Positions 9,372-17,730 of a DNA stretch of 53,708 nt are shown here, piece after piece. A model generated the notes under the pieces. The model was not told the origin of the DNA. It was given only the letters and a program-made list of their open reading frames with translations, and searched no databases. The first letter of the stretch is position 1. Each line of letters opens with the position of its first letter. The position numbers were made by a program, and so were the translations under genes. The DNA lies in contig DCYS01000031.1 in assembly GCA_002331485.1 (NCBI GenBank), positions 50,008 through 103,715 on the forward strand, given 5' to 3'. This DNA comes from Flavobacteriales bacterium UBA2104 (GTDB taxonomy: Bacteria; Bacteroidota; Bacteroidia; Flavobacteriales_D; Crocinitomicaceae).

Positions 9372-9398
9372 CTAGCGCTTCTCTAAGGTTAAGAGAAG
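9372..9398 (-). terminator. candidate terminator after the methyltransferase gene
   Basis: A 7-bp inverted repeat, CTTCTCT (9378-9384) and AGAGAAG (9392-9398), has a 7-base loop. On the minus strand it is followed a few bases later by a TTTTT run. It sits between the 3' end of the methyltransferase gene and the E1 gene. The T-run is offset, so this is a weak terminator candidate. Confidence 0.3.
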
Positions 9399-9445
9399 AT
9401 ATAACAAGTTAATTTCAATTTGTTTTTTAGTGAAATCCTTAACTC

Positions 9446-10300
9446 TTACTTTCGTCTGGCACGCAACAGATGTCCATAAAACATGTACTTGCCTGTTTTG
9501 GTTTTCATCCATAGCTCTTGCAACGAAAACTGTTCGAACAAGGGGTTTACATGTCCCGCAATTGTCTTAAGATCGACTTTCGGAGAATATGTATTCAAGA
9601 TAAGTATTCCTCTATTTTCAAGTAATCGATGTGCAACACTGATCAGCTTTGGTAGCTGGTCTTCGATCTTCCATTTCTCTTTTTTTGCGCCAATTCCCCA
9701 GGCTGGTGGATCCATCACAACCACTTTGTACTTGTTGCCTCGCTTGACTTCACGTTCTGCGAATTTCAACGCGTCTTCATGAACCCATCTGATTCCATCC
9801 AGTTCAGAGGCTTCCATGTTTTTTCTTGCCCAGGTGATCAATTGTTTAACTGAATCAACATGCGTTACATCAGCCCCACACGCTTTACCGACTATAGATG
9901 CAGCACCAGTATAAGCAAACAGATTTAGCATTTTGTCGCCTTCAGAAATATGTTGCTTGAGATAATCCCAATTTGTCCGTTGTTCCGGGAAGATTCCTAG
10001 GTGTTTGAATTTTGTCGGTTCGAGCAAAAAAGTTAGTTCGTTGTATTTTATTGACCAGGAATCTTTAACATTTTTGGAGCTAATAGATTTCCATTTTCCC
10101 GATTTCTTTCCAGTCTCTTCAAAAACGAGATCAGCTTTATTTTCCCACTGATCAAATGGAAGTTCTGATCTAAAATAAGCTTGTCGCTCTGGTCGTATGG
10201 TGATGACATCACCCCATCGTTCCAATTTTTTATTTCCGCCAGCGTCAATTAGCTCGTAATCTTTCCAGCCTGTTGTAAAGAGTTTGTTGTCATCACTCAT
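9446..10300 (-). CDS. class I SAM-dependent methyltransferase, RlmI-like
   Basis: About 284 aa. The SAM-binding motif I region is NLFAYTGAASIVGKACGADV, followed by an acidic motif II (THVDSVKQ) and the catalytic-type motif DPPAWG. This order and spacing is that of the RlmI/RlmK group of 23S rRNA cytosine or guanine methyltransferases. The usual N-terminal PUA domain is missing or degenerate, so the exact target is open. An upstream in-frame ATG (10336) lies inside the preceding gene. The ATG at 10300 is preferred because it gives the 8-base ATGAGTGA overlap with the DUF3109 stop codon, which fits translational coupling. Confidence 0.83.
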   Translation of the reverse strand: MSDDNKLFTTGWKDYELIDAGGNKKLERWGDVITIRPERQAYFRSELPFDQWENKADLVFEETGKKSGKWKSISSKNVKDSWSIKYNELTFLLEPTKFKHLGIFPEQRTNWDYLKQHISEGDKMLNLFAYTGAASIVGKACGADVTHVDSVKQLITWARKNMEASELDGIRWVHEDALKFAEREVKRGNKYKVVVMDPPAWGIGAKKEKWKIEDQLPKLISVAHRLLENRGILILNTYSPKVDLKTIAGHVNPLFEQFSLQELWMKTKTGKYMFYGHLLRARRK

Positions 10301-10883
10301 CTTCCGACCCTTTCTTTTCGATTGTTTGATCAACAAGTTTCAGTTCATTGTAAAACTCCTCTCCAAACTCTTTTGTAAGTGGTTCCTTGAGAAATTGATA
10401 TACTTTCAAATTCAATCGTTCACCGCACGCACATGCAGGTTTACATATATCTATCTCTTCATAATTCAGAGCAGTGAAGCTCTTATATTTTTTAACCCTT
10501 ACTGGAAATAACTCACAAGAAATGGGTTTCTTCCAATCGATCTTTTTATCTCGGTAGGCTTGCTCTATGCTGCATTTTGCAGTTCCGTCTTCATCGAAGT
10601 TCGCAAATGCGCAGGCTTTTCTATCTACAAGTGTGGTAACAGGTTCATTGAATCTGTCGTTGTAGAAAACACCTTGTTCCTCAACAGCCGCAATACCTTT
10701 TTCGGTCATGTAAGGTTTTACGGTTTCGTACACAGACTTTAGCTTATCTATCTCTTCAGCTTTTAATGGTGCTCCGTCATCCCCTTCAACACAACAGGCT
10801 CCTTTGCATGCGGACAGATCGCACACAAATTTTTCCGAAAAAAGGTCGGAGCTAATTAGCTTATCATTTATTTCTACTAACAT
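10293..10883 (-). CDS. DUF3109 family cysteine-rich protein
   Basis: A 196 aa soluble protein with the conserved cysteine pattern of DUF3109: CDLSACKGACC near the N-terminus (followed by VEGDDGAPL), CAFANFDEDGTAKC in the middle, SCELFPVRV, and CKPACACGE near the C-terminus. Such YkgJ-like cysteine clusters suggest a bound metal, perhaps zinc or iron-sulfur, but no reaction is known. It is the first gene of a two-gene operon with the methyltransferase. A perfect -7 box ends 8 bases upstream of the start codon. Confidence 0.87.
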   Translation of the reverse strand: MLVEINDKLISSDLFSEKFVCDLSACKGACCVEGDDGAPLKAEEIDKLKSVYETVKPYMTEKGIAAVEEQGVFYNDRFNEPVTTLVDRKACAFANFDEDGTAKCSIEQAYRDKKIDWKKPISCELFPVRVKKYKSFTALNYEEIDICKPACACGERLNLKVYQFLKEPLTKEFGEEFYNELKLVDQTIEKKGSEDE

Positions 10884-10891
10884 ATATGCTA

Positions 10892-10899
10892 CAAAAGTA
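10892..10899 (-). promoter_or_regulatory. -7 box of the DUF3109 operon
   Basis: TACTTTTG on the minus strand matches TAnnTTTG exactly and ends 8 bases before the start codon. It predicts a nearly leaderless mRNA. Confidence 0.45.
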
Positions 10900-11033
10900 A
10901 TGAATTCACAGGGATACTTTTCCTTTCGAACGATCTGTTTAACTTCATTCTAAGAAATAAAATTGAAGGTCATTTATGATATAAAACCTTTAATTCTTTA
11001 TATTTTAGTGGAATAATAAAAAGCCAAATAAAA

Positions 11034-11693
11034 ATGATCAAGATGAAACGTACAATTTTTGCATTTGCACTACTATCAGCAGCTTTGGTTAGCTGTAATT
11101 ATCAAGAAGAGAAAGAAAAAGATACAGATATTGAGGTAAAAGATATTCAGAACTGTGTTTACACTTACAATCCTGATAAGACAGATCTAAACTTTACGGC
11201 ATATAAGTTTATTCGTAAAGCTGGAGTTGGGGGAACTTTTACAGGACTTCAAGTTGAAGGTGAACTTTCTGGTGCAGTTCCAAAAGATATTTTAGAAAGC
11301 TTAAGTTTCTCTATTCCTACTTCAACGGTAGAAACAAATAATATGGACCGAAATAAAAAGATCGATTCTCTATTCTTTGGAAGCTTTTCTGGTTCGCCAA
11401 TGATCACTGGTTCAGTGGTTAAACTTGATGAAGCTTCAGGGATGGCTACATTGGAGATAACAATGAACGAAATATCTAAAAATATTGAAGGGAAATACGA
11501 GCTTGATGATGCCAAGTTTAGCTTCTCTACAGATATTAACGTGAATGAGTGGAACGCTCAGGAAGGGATTGAAAAACTAAATGAAGCTTGCTACGATCTT
11601 CATACCGATGTTGAAAATGGTGATACAGTTTCCAAACTATGGCCAGATGTGACATTGGAATTTGAGACCGTTCTCGATAAGAAATGTGATTAA
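11034..11693 (+). CDS. YceI-like domain lipoprotein
   Basis: A protein of up to 219 aa. From the internal ATG at 11043, the signal sequence MKRTIFAFALLSAALVSC ends in a lipobox with Cys18, so it is a predicted lipoprotein; either ATG is possible. The body resembles the YceI/lipid-binding fold: TDLNFTAYKF early on, then GGTFTGLQVEGEL, and an SFSIPTSTVETNNMDR stretch followed by KIDSLFFGSF, which parallels the YceI pattern of a small displaced beta-barrel for isoprenoid-like ligands. The ligand is unknown. It is a single-gene unit closed by the terminator at 11711. Confidence 0.78.
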   Translation: MIKMKRTIFAFALLSAALVSCNYQEEKEKDTDIEVKDIQNCVYTYNPDKTDLNFTAYKFIRKAGVGGTFTGLQVEGELSGAVPKDILESLSFSIPTSTVETNNMDRNKKIDSLFFGSFSGSPMITGSVVKLDEASGMATLEITMNEISKNIEGKYELDDAKFSFSTDINVNEWNAQEGIEKLNEACYDLHTDVENGDTVSKLWPDVTLEFETVLDKKCD

Positions 11694-11710
11694 TTCAAAA
11701 TAACTATCTC

Positions 11711-11739
11711 AAAAAGCCAGGTGAAAGCCTGGCTTTTTT
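11711..11739 (+). terminator. strong intrinsic terminator
   Basis: GCCAGG (11716-11721), a TGAAAG loop, and CCTGGC (11728-11733) form a perfect stem, extended by A5 on the left and T6 on the right. It lies 18 bases after the YceI gene stop. The flanking A-tract makes it potentially bidirectional. Confidence 0.92.
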
Positions 11740-11771
11740 ATTGGTATCAAATAAATATTGGAGAATAATAA

Positions 11772-11779
11772 TAATTTTG
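11772..11779 (+). promoter_or_regulatory. -7 box of porW
   Basis: TAATTTTG matches TAnnTTTG exactly, 37 bases before the porW start and just after the terminator that closes the preceding gene. No TTG lies at ideal spacing. Confidence 0.4.
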
Positions 11780-11816
11780 TACGTTTTGAGTTATTAGTAT
11801 CCAGGTAAATTAATTT

Positions 11817-14507
11817 ATGAAGCGTATTTCAACATCAATGGCAGGCGGCTTTTTAGCTATTGTGACCTTTGTGATCATATTGTTCGCGTGTTCCACTGAG
11901 AAAAACACCTTCATAAACCGTACTTATCATAGTACAACCGCCCGATATAATGGATATTTCAATGCTAAGGAACTGGTTCGTCAAGGACTAGAGGATTATC
12001 GGGAAAGTTATCGAGAGGATTTTAATCAGATATTACCTATAGAATTACTTCCAAATGAGGAAGATGTTACCGAATTCTATCCTATTGTTGACACTGCGAT
12101 CTCAAAATGTCAAAAGGTTATTTCAAAGCATAGTATGCCGACAGCATCAAAGCCCTCTCAAAAGAAAACGGAGTATGCTAATTGGATCGATCAAAACTGG
12201 TTAATGATCGGACGTTCGAATTATATTCGAAGAGACTATGAAAAAGCCTTGAAAAACTTTGAATACGTTCGTAAGTTTTATGAGGGTAGATCAAGTACCT
12301 ATACCGGTCAGTTGTGGGAAGCTAAAACCCAGATCAAACTTGGCGATCTTACTGAGGCGGGAAGAACACTTCAAAAGCTAGATCAACGAGTTCAAATTCG
12401 TCTAACTGAACAGAAGGACAAAAAGTCGAAATCTAAGATCCTAAGGAAAAAAGAAAAAGATGAAGACGAATCACCTGAGCTTCCAAAAGATTTCGAGTTT
12501 GAATTAGCCAAAGTTAAAGCGATGCTGGCGCTGGAAAAAGAAGAATATAAAAAAGCAACAAAATCACTTCAAGATGCATTAAAAAAGGCTCGTAAAAAAG
12601 ATGATAAGGCAAGAATCGCTTTTATTATCGGTCAGTTAATGCAAAAGCAAAATAATCCTGAGGCTCGAAATTTCTATACGTTGTCGATCCGAAAAAACGC
12701 TCCTTTTGAAATGAGTTTTAACGCCCGTATCAACCGAGCTGTTGTCAGTGACCTGGATGATGATCAAATGATCAAAGAATTGGAAGACATGGCCAAAGAG
12801 GAGAAGTATCTTGAATTCAGAGATCAGATCTACTACGCCATGGCACAAGTTGAACTGGGTAGAAACCAAGTTGATGAAGCAAAGAAGGATCTTTCCAGTT
12901 CAGTGTTCTTTTCATTGAACAACCCAAGACAAAAAGGGGTGAGCTACGAAAAATTAGGTGATCTTTCCTTTCAGGAGAAAAACTACGTTTACGCTCAGAA
13001 ATACTATGATAGCTCGGCACAAGTAATTCCAGATACTTACCATAATGCAGAAGCAATCAGAAATAAAGCTGAAAAACTTGCTGACCTTGTTGATTACATC
13101 GATTTGATCGCTTTCGAGGACAGTGTACAACGAATTGCGCAAATGGATGAAAAATCACGAGATAAGTTCTTGAAAGATGTTGTCAAACAGTTGAAAGAGG
13201 AAGAAGAGGAGCGAAAAAGAAGAGAAGCTGAGAAAGCTGCAAAAATGAGAGAACTTCAACAGTCTTACATGGCTCAGAATCAAGGTAGAGGTAACAAATG
13301 GTACTTTTCTAATCCTAAGGCAATGCAAGAAGGGGTAGAGGAGTTTAGAAGAATTTGGGGGCAACGAGAGAATGAGGATTATTGGCGACTCTCCAACAAA
13401 CCATCACACTATTCAGAAAGTATGAATGATCTGAGTGATACAACAACTGTTCAGGACTCTACTGAAAATAATTTGGATTCGGAGGATATTGCTATTGAGG
13501 ATCTAACGCCTGAAATATTGATGAAGGATATTCCACTTTCAGATTCTGCAATGGACAAGAGTAATGAACGCTTGTTAGAAGCGCTATACAATTCTGGGAT
13601 GATTTATAAGGAGCAGCTGGATGAGGTCGATATGGGAGTTGATCAGTTCAAACGAGTGCTGGAAAAAGACATTGAGAACAAACATAATCTGTTATCAGCT
13701 TTTCAGCTTTACAAAGTGTATGATGAGAGAAATTCAGCTTCAAAAACAGAATATGAATCGTACATTTTGAATAATTATCCGAATTCGGATTATGCTAACT
13801 ACCTGCGCGATCCTGACTATTTCATAAAGAAGAAAGAACGTGATGCATTAGCTCAAAAGGAATACTTGAAGTCTGTTGAGCGTTTCGAAAGAGGATTGTT
13901 TTACCCGGTGATCTTAAAAGCGAAGAAGGTCATAGCTGAAGAACCCGATAACGTGTATCGCAAAGAATACTTCCTGCTTCAGGCGATGGCCATGGGGCAC
14001 ATCAATAAAGATAAAACGTCTTTACTTCCTGTTTTAAATCAGGCGATAGAAGAATACCCGGATACACGAGTGGCAGAAAGGTCTCAAGAAATGATCGACT
14101 TGATCAATAATGGTGTTCCGCCATTCGAGCCATTCTCTTCGGATGCCTCTGGACTGTTTAAGAAATCAAAAAAAGATGAGTTTTTTGTACTGCTCAAATT
14201 AGACAAAGGTGAAAGTATTAATGATGCCTCGAGAAGAGTTGATAACTTTAATAAAGAATTCTTTAGCCGAGCTAGACTTGAAACTAAATCACAGATCTAC
14301 GATAAGGATGTAACCTTTATTAAGTCTGGTACGTTCTCATCACAAGAAGCAGCGAAAAATTATATTAAGGATTTTAAGAAAACGCGCAAGCATCTGGGTG
14401 ATCTGAGAACAAACGAGATCTTGTTCATTTCACAAGATAATTTTAAAACGATGCTGCGAGAAAAAGCACTGGATCCTTACACTGCTTTTTTTGAGGATAA
14501 TTATTAA
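11817..14507 (+). CDS. porW: type IX secretion system lipoprotein PorW/SprE
   Basis: PorW (SprE in Flavobacterium) is a periplasmic TPR lipoprotein needed for T9SS function and gliding. Here an N-terminal signal ends in LFAC (Cys25). This is followed by the family-typical start STEKNTFINRTYHSTTARYN and the ILPIELLP block. Helical TPR repeats fill most of the 896 aa, including LMIGRSNYIRRDYEKALKNF. A charged Lys/Glu-rich coiled segment lies near residues 440-485. The length fits the family. It is the first gene of an operon with bactofilin, atpZ and an AtpI-like gene, a gene order I recognise from flavobacteria. A T9SS cargo protein is encoded at 25762-29097. Confidence 0.88.
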   Translation: MKRISTSMAGGFLAIVTFVIILFACSTEKNTFINRTYHSTTARYNGYFNAKELVRQGLEDYRESYREDFNQILPIELLPNEEDVTEFYPIVDTAISKCQKVISKHSMPTASKPSQKKTEYANWIDQNWLMIGRSNYIRRDYEKALKNFEYVRKFYEGRSSTYTGQLWEAKTQIKLGDLTEAGRTLQKLDQRVQIRLTEQKDKKSKSKILRKKEKDEDESPELPKDFEFELAKVKAMLALEKEEYKKATKSLQDALKKARKKDDKARIAFIIGQLMQKQNNPEARNFYTLSIRKNAPFEMSFNARINRAVVSDLDDDQMIKELEDMAKEEKYLEFRDQIYYAMAQVELGRNQVDEAKKDLSSSVFFSLNNPRQKGVSYEKLGDLSFQEKNYVYAQKYYDSSAQVIPDTYHNAEAIRNKAEKLADLVDYIDLIAFEDSVQRIAQMDEKSRDKFLKDVVKQLKEEEEERKRREAEKAAKMRELQQSYMAQNQGRGNKWYFSNPKAMQEGVEEFRRIWGQRENEDYWRLSNKPSHYSESMNDLSDTTTVQDSTENNLDSEDIAIEDLTPEILMKDIPLSDSAMDKSNERLLEALYNSGMIYKEQLDEVDMGVDQFKRVLEKDIENKHNLLSAFQLYKVYDERNSASKTEYESYILNNYPNSDYANYLRDPDYFIKKKERDALAQKEYLKSVERFERGLFYPVILKAKKVIAEEPDNVYRKEYFLLQAMAMGHINKDKTSLLPVLNQAIEEYPDTRVAERSQEMIDLINNGVPPFEPFSSDASGLFKKSKKDEFFVLLKLDKGESINDASRRVDNFNKEFFSRARLETKSQIYDKDVTFIKSGTFSSQEAAKNYIKDFKKTRKHLGDLRTNEILFISQDNFKTMLREKALDPYTAFFEDNY

Positions 14508-14517
14508 ATATTGAGCG

Positions 14518-14964
14518 ATGTTCAAAGGAGAGAAGAATAAGGCGAATGTTGATAGTCCAGAACGATTGAACCGTCTTGTGAGCGGAACCAAATTAGATGG
14601 TGATCTATCTACGGAAAGTAGTATTCGAGTTGATGGAACTATCAAGGGAGATCTGAAATGTAACGGTAAACTTGTATTGGGCGTAGAAGGGAACATTGTA
14701 GGGAATGTTGTTACCACACAGGCTGAAATTGAAGGTAATGTAGAAGGAGATATTCAAGTTGAAGACCTTCTGATTTTACAAAAGACTGCTGTCGTAAAAG
14801 GTGCAATTCAAACGACAAGGTTGATCATTGAAGATGGTGCGCAAATTGGAGGAAATGTTCAAACTGGAGATCTTCCGAAAGTATCAAACACAGGAAAAGC
14901 TCCTTCCAAAAACGGTCAGCCAGATCCATCTCCCGCTCAAGACGAGTCGGATGTAGTCTATTAA
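14518..14964 (+). CDS. bactofilin (polymer-forming cytoskeletal protein)
   Basis: A 148 aa protein with the bactofilin core: repeated short beta-helix turns such as VDGTIKGDLKCNGKLVLG, EGNIVGNVVTTQAEIEGNVE and GDIQVEDLLILQKTAVVKG. A flexible Pro/Ser-rich tail follows (about residues 118-148). Bactofilins assemble nucleotide-independent filaments at the inner face of the membrane and affect cell shape or local wall synthesis. The gene lies 10 bases after porW, and its stop overlaps the atpZ start as TAATG. No membrane segment is visible. Confidence 0.92.
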   Translation: MFKGEKNKANVDSPERLNRLVSGTKLDGDLSTESSIRVDGTIKGDLKCNGKLVLGVEGNIVGNVVTTQAEIEGNVEGDIQVEDLLILQKTAVVKGAIQTTRLIIEDGAQIGGNVQTGDLPKVSNTGKAPSKNGQPDPSPAQDESDVVY

Positions 14965-15194
14965 TGACAAAGCCAGATAATACGAAAGAGCGATTGAAGA
15001 ATTATTTAAAATTCTCTACAATTGCTATTCAGATGGGTGTGTTAATCACAGCAGCAGCTCTTGGCGGAGACTGGCTGGATGATGCTCAACAAAATGAATT
15101 CCCTGTTTGGACTTTGATACTCACGCTTATCGCTATTTTTGCATCACTTTATCAAATAATCAGAGAGGTTATAAAAATGGGAAAAGATGATTAA
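14964..15194 (+). CDS. AtpZ/AtpI family F0F1 ATP synthase-associated protein
   Basis: A 76 aa protein with two membrane helices (about residues 20-37 and 47-65) and the AtpZ-type pattern: a charged N-terminus, AIQMGVLITAAALGGDWLDD, then a second hydrophobic helix and IIREV. AtpZ/AtpI proteins help assemble the c-ring or move Mg and Ca for the ATP synthase. It normally precedes atpB in Bacteroidota, but atpB does not follow here. Overlaps of 1 and 8 bases with its neighbours point to coupled translation. Confidence 0.85.
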   Translation: MTKPDNTKERLKNYLKFSTIAIQMGVLITAAALGGDWLDDAQQNEFPVWTLILTLIAIFASLYQIIREVIKMGKDD

Positions 15195-15558
15195 AGATAA
15201 CTTGATCTATACCCTTTACATTGCAGTGTTGGCGGTCATTCATTTATTACTTTCCAAAGGAATTGATATGATCATTATAAATCGACCAGCTCTCGGGTGC
15301 TATTTCGTTCTGGTTATTTTGAGCTTTATGGGAAACACTGTGTTTTCATTACAGACGCGTTCTTCAAATATCGAATTTCCGCAGGCATTCATGATCGTAA
15401 CTACACTTCAATTGCTTGGCGCGATGAGTTTTGCAGCTTATTTAAGATATACGATTGTCGATGATATGAAAACGATCGTGCTACAATTTGTGGCAGCTTT
15501 CATATTGTTTTTGATCTTCCAATCGATTTATCTGATCAAAACCAAAGCCAAAAAATAG
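15187..15558 (+). CDS. AtpI-like small membrane protein
   Basis: A 123 aa protein with four predicted membrane helices (about residues 8-25, 35-52, 66-85 and 96-116). It starts within the last 8 bases of atpZ (ATGATTAA overlap). In related genomes a hypothetical membrane protein of this size sits between atpZ and atpB, so a role beside the ATP synthase F0 sector is a reasonable inference. There is no direct functional motif. It is the last gene of the porW operon here, and the next gene is convergent. Confidence 0.75.
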   Translation: MIKDNLIYTLYIAVLAVIHLLLSKGIDMIIINRPALGCYFVLVILSFMGNTVFSLQTRSSNIEFPQAFMIVTTLQLLGAMSFAAYLRYTIVDDMKTIVLQFVAAFILFLIFQSIYLIKTKAKK

Positions 15559-15570
15559 GTAACTGAATAC

Positions 15571-16350
15571 TTAAGCTCTGATCTCTGACAAAACTCCATC
15601 CCAAAGTTTAGCCCTTAATTCCAGTGCTTTTTTTACAGCGGTTTCTGCTTCTTTCCATTTTTCTTCATCGTCTCCACATAAAATTGAAGTCATGCGCTGA
15701 GCAAGCTCGCTGTGATGTCCACCATCAACTTCAATATGTCGTTCTAAATAATACTTGAAAGCCCCAACTTCTGCTTCAGGATCTTCAAATAACTTCTCAA
15801 CGATTGAAAGGAACATTTCAGGAATAAGGTCTTCTCTCCCAAAGGTGAAAACCGCTGCTTTTACATGGATTGGTTGATTTAAAGCAACATCCAGAGTGTA
15901 TTTTACTAATTCTCGAACTGATTCAGGCGTTCCAACAGTTTCAAATGCTTCATCAGTTGAAGTTGATTGTTGCAGAAGGTCAAGAAAAGAATTGATCTCT
16001 TTTCTATTTGCATCAACCTCTTTCATGGCGTCTAAATACATCTCAAAATGACTTTTTCGCTGACCATTTTGATCAACATCAGATTCCTCATCGATCACAA
16101 TTTCATTGATAAGGTAACGCGTATCTGCATTTCCTTTAGGATACCAGGGGGTAGTGGTACACGTAAGCTCATTCTGAAGTGATTTTAGTAAGGTCATAAA
16201 ATCCCAAACAGCATATACATGGTGACGCATGAAAATAGCGAGATGTTCTGAGCTTTTAATTGAGCCATACAGCTCATGCTCTACTACATTTTTTCTTTCT
16301 CGTTCAAACGAAGCATTCAAAGCTTCTATACTTGTCATTGCAGTTTCCAT
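15571..16350 (-). CDS. DUF3050 family protein, heme-oxygenase-like fold
   Basis: A 259 aa, largely helical soluble protein that matches DUF3050 from memory. Conserved-looking segments include EHLAIFMRHHVYAVWDFM, CTTTPWYP, FTFGREDLIPEMF and YLERHIEVDGGHHSELA. The helices rich in His, Glu and Asp resemble metal-ligand helices of heme-oxygenase-like diiron proteins, so a non-heme diiron oxygenase or oxidase is possible but unproven. It is a stand-alone gene with a perfect -7 box 4 bases before the first ATG. An alternative start at Met5 is possible. Confidence 0.8.
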   Translation of the reverse strand: METAMTSIEALNASFERERKNVVEHELYGSIKSSEHLAIFMRHHVYAVWDFMTLLKSLQNELTCTTTPWYPKGNADTRYLINEIVIDEESDVDQNGQRKSHFEMYLDAMKEVDANRKEINSFLDLLQQSTSTDEAFETVGTPESVRELVKYTLDVALNQPIHVKAAVFTFGREDLIPEMFLSIVEKLFEDPEAEVGAFKYYLERHIEVDGGHHSELAQRMTSILCGDDEEKWKEAETAVKKALELRAKLWDGVLSEIRA

Positions 16351-16354
16351 ATTA

Positions 16355-16362
16355 CAAAATTA
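16355..16362 (-). promoter_or_regulatory. -7 box of the DUF3050 gene
   Basis: TAATTTTG on the minus strand matches TAnnTTTG exactly and ends 4 bases before the ATG, so transcription should start at or beside the start codon. Confidence 0.45.
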
Positions 16363-16434
16363 TTCATTCGTGTTGTACGGTACTTCTTTAGGTCGATCAA
16401 GTTTCTTTAAAAAAAGTTGATTTGTCAATCTTCG

Positions 16435-17205
16435 CTAAATAATAGTCAATATTCCTTTTATTACGAGTACAGCACCACTAACGACCATAATGATCAACAC
16501 AAATCTTAAAAAGAGTACCTCACTGATCCTAACTACGATCTTCTTTCCTATAATATTTCCGATAGTTGCACCAATACCTAAACAAGTACCATACAAGATC
16601 ATTTCTTTAGTGAGTAATCCCCAAGATGAATATCCAATGAGCTGAAACAGCCCCATAAAAAATGAATTCGCTGTTTTTGTTCCGATCATCATTTCTTTGG
16701 AAAGCTTTAGGTTGAGGTAGAATGGGTTTTGGACGGGTCCCATTCCGCCTGTAAATGTTCCAACGAGCGATACGATTAGTCCAATGGGAATGAAATAGAT
16801 CCTTTTCATTGGGAAAGAGCTTTTTTTCTTCCCGTATTTATATTGGATCAGCGTACTGATGAGAAATAATCCGATCAAGATCTGAAGCCAAACAATAGGT
16901 GATTTTTTAAAAAAGTAAGCCGCTATAAAACTTCCTGTTGCTGAAGCTGGTAAATAATAGAGTACTATGCGCCAGTCGATGGTTTTACGAAATAGCCAGA
17001 AACGTGATGGTCGACCTATAAATGCACCTAGATTTACAATTGGCGCAACAGCTTGAGTTCCCACAATGGCGCTGACACCTGGTATTGTCATTAGTGCACC
17101 TCCACCGGCACCAACGGTTGAAATAATATATGCAACTCCTCCAAGAAGAATCAGAAGTAAGGCATAAACCCAATTTGTTATAAACAGGGAAAAGAATTCT
17201 TCCAC
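16435..17205 (-). CDS. TauE/SafE (DUF81) family anion exporter
   Basis: A 256 aa polytopic inner-membrane protein with about eight hydrophobic helices. The family's two half-repeats are visible: AYIISTVGAGGGALMTIPG near the N-terminus, and LVGTFTGGMGPVQNPFYL followed by GTKTANSFF in the second half. Members export or import sulfite, sulfoacetate or other small organosulfur anions; the substrate here is unknown. It starts 6 bases after the rfaE2 stop, so it is co-transcribed with rfaE2 and the flippase-like gene, but a functional link to them is not evident. Confidence 0.88.
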   Translation of the reverse strand: MEEFFSLFITNWVYALLLILLGGVAYIISTVGAGGGALMTIPGVSAIVGTQAVAPIVNLGAFIGRPSRFWLFRKTIDWRIVLYYLPASATGSFIAAYFFKKSPIVWLQILIGLFLISTLIQYKYGKKKSSFPMKRIYFIPIGLIVSLVGTFTGGMGPVQNPFYLNLKLSKEMMIGTKTANSFFMGLFQLIGYSSWGLLTKEMILYGTCLGIGATIGNIIGKKIVVRISEVLFLRFVLIIMVVSGAVLVIKGILTII

Positions 17206-17211
17206 GGCGTT

Positions 17212-17730
17212 TTAGGCACCTTTTATTTTGTTGATAAGATTAGTTGTTGAGAAGCCCTCTTCGAGATCGATCGTTTTAACCGTCCCTCCATTTTCAAGTA
17301 CCTGCTCTGAACCAACAATGAACTTCTTAGATTTTTCGTCTCTTTCATTTTCGTCGTAGTCAGCTCCTTTAACAAGTATACTTGGATTGAGTTGCGATAT
17401 CAATTCTTCAGGAGTATCATTGTCGAATAGAATGATCATATCTACAAATTCTAAAGATGCAAGTACGAGTGCTCTGGAATCTTCATCATTTATGGGGCGA
17501 TCTTCACCTTTGTTTTGTCTTCTTACACTGTCATCAGAATTTAAACCTACAACCAGAAAATCTCCGAGTGTTGCGGCTTTTCCAAGGTAAGTAACGTGAC
17601 CTCGGTGCAAAATGTCAAAGCAGCCATTTGTGAATACCACCTCATGATCTGTATCTCTCCATGAGTTTACGATCGTTGAAGCTTCCTCTTGTGAAACGAT
17701 CTTATGCTGTATCTTTTCCCACTTTGTCAT
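17212..17730 (-). CDS. rfaE2: D-glycero-beta-D-manno-heptose 1-phosphate adenylyltransferase
   Basis: Makes ADP-D-glycero-beta-D-manno-heptose for the LPS inner core. The 172 aa protein is a single nucleotidyltransferase domain: FTNGCFDILHRGHVTYLG (residues 33-50) with the HxGH-type motif HRGH (42-45), then VGLNSDDSVRR and a VKGADY motif. The kinase half (RfaE1) is not fused and not in the window. Its first 29 bases overlap the flippase-like gene, an unusually long same-strand overlap, but no later ATG would keep the N-terminal strand intact. Confidence 0.93.
   Translation of the reverse strand: MTKWEKIQHKIVSQEEASTIVNSWRDTDHEVVFTNGCFDILHRGHVTYLGKAATLGDFLVVGLNSDDSVRRQNKGEDRPINDEDSRALVLASLEFVDMIILFDNDTPEELISQLNPSILVKGADYDENERDEKSKKFIVGSEQVLENGGTVKTIDLEEGFSTTNLINKIKGA

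Noticed and set aside
17702..17730. 29-base overlap of rfaE2 and the flippase-like gene as a sign of a wrong start
   Set aside because: No later start keeps the N-terminal strand of the nucleotidyltransferase, and both frames match their families, so the overlap is accepted.
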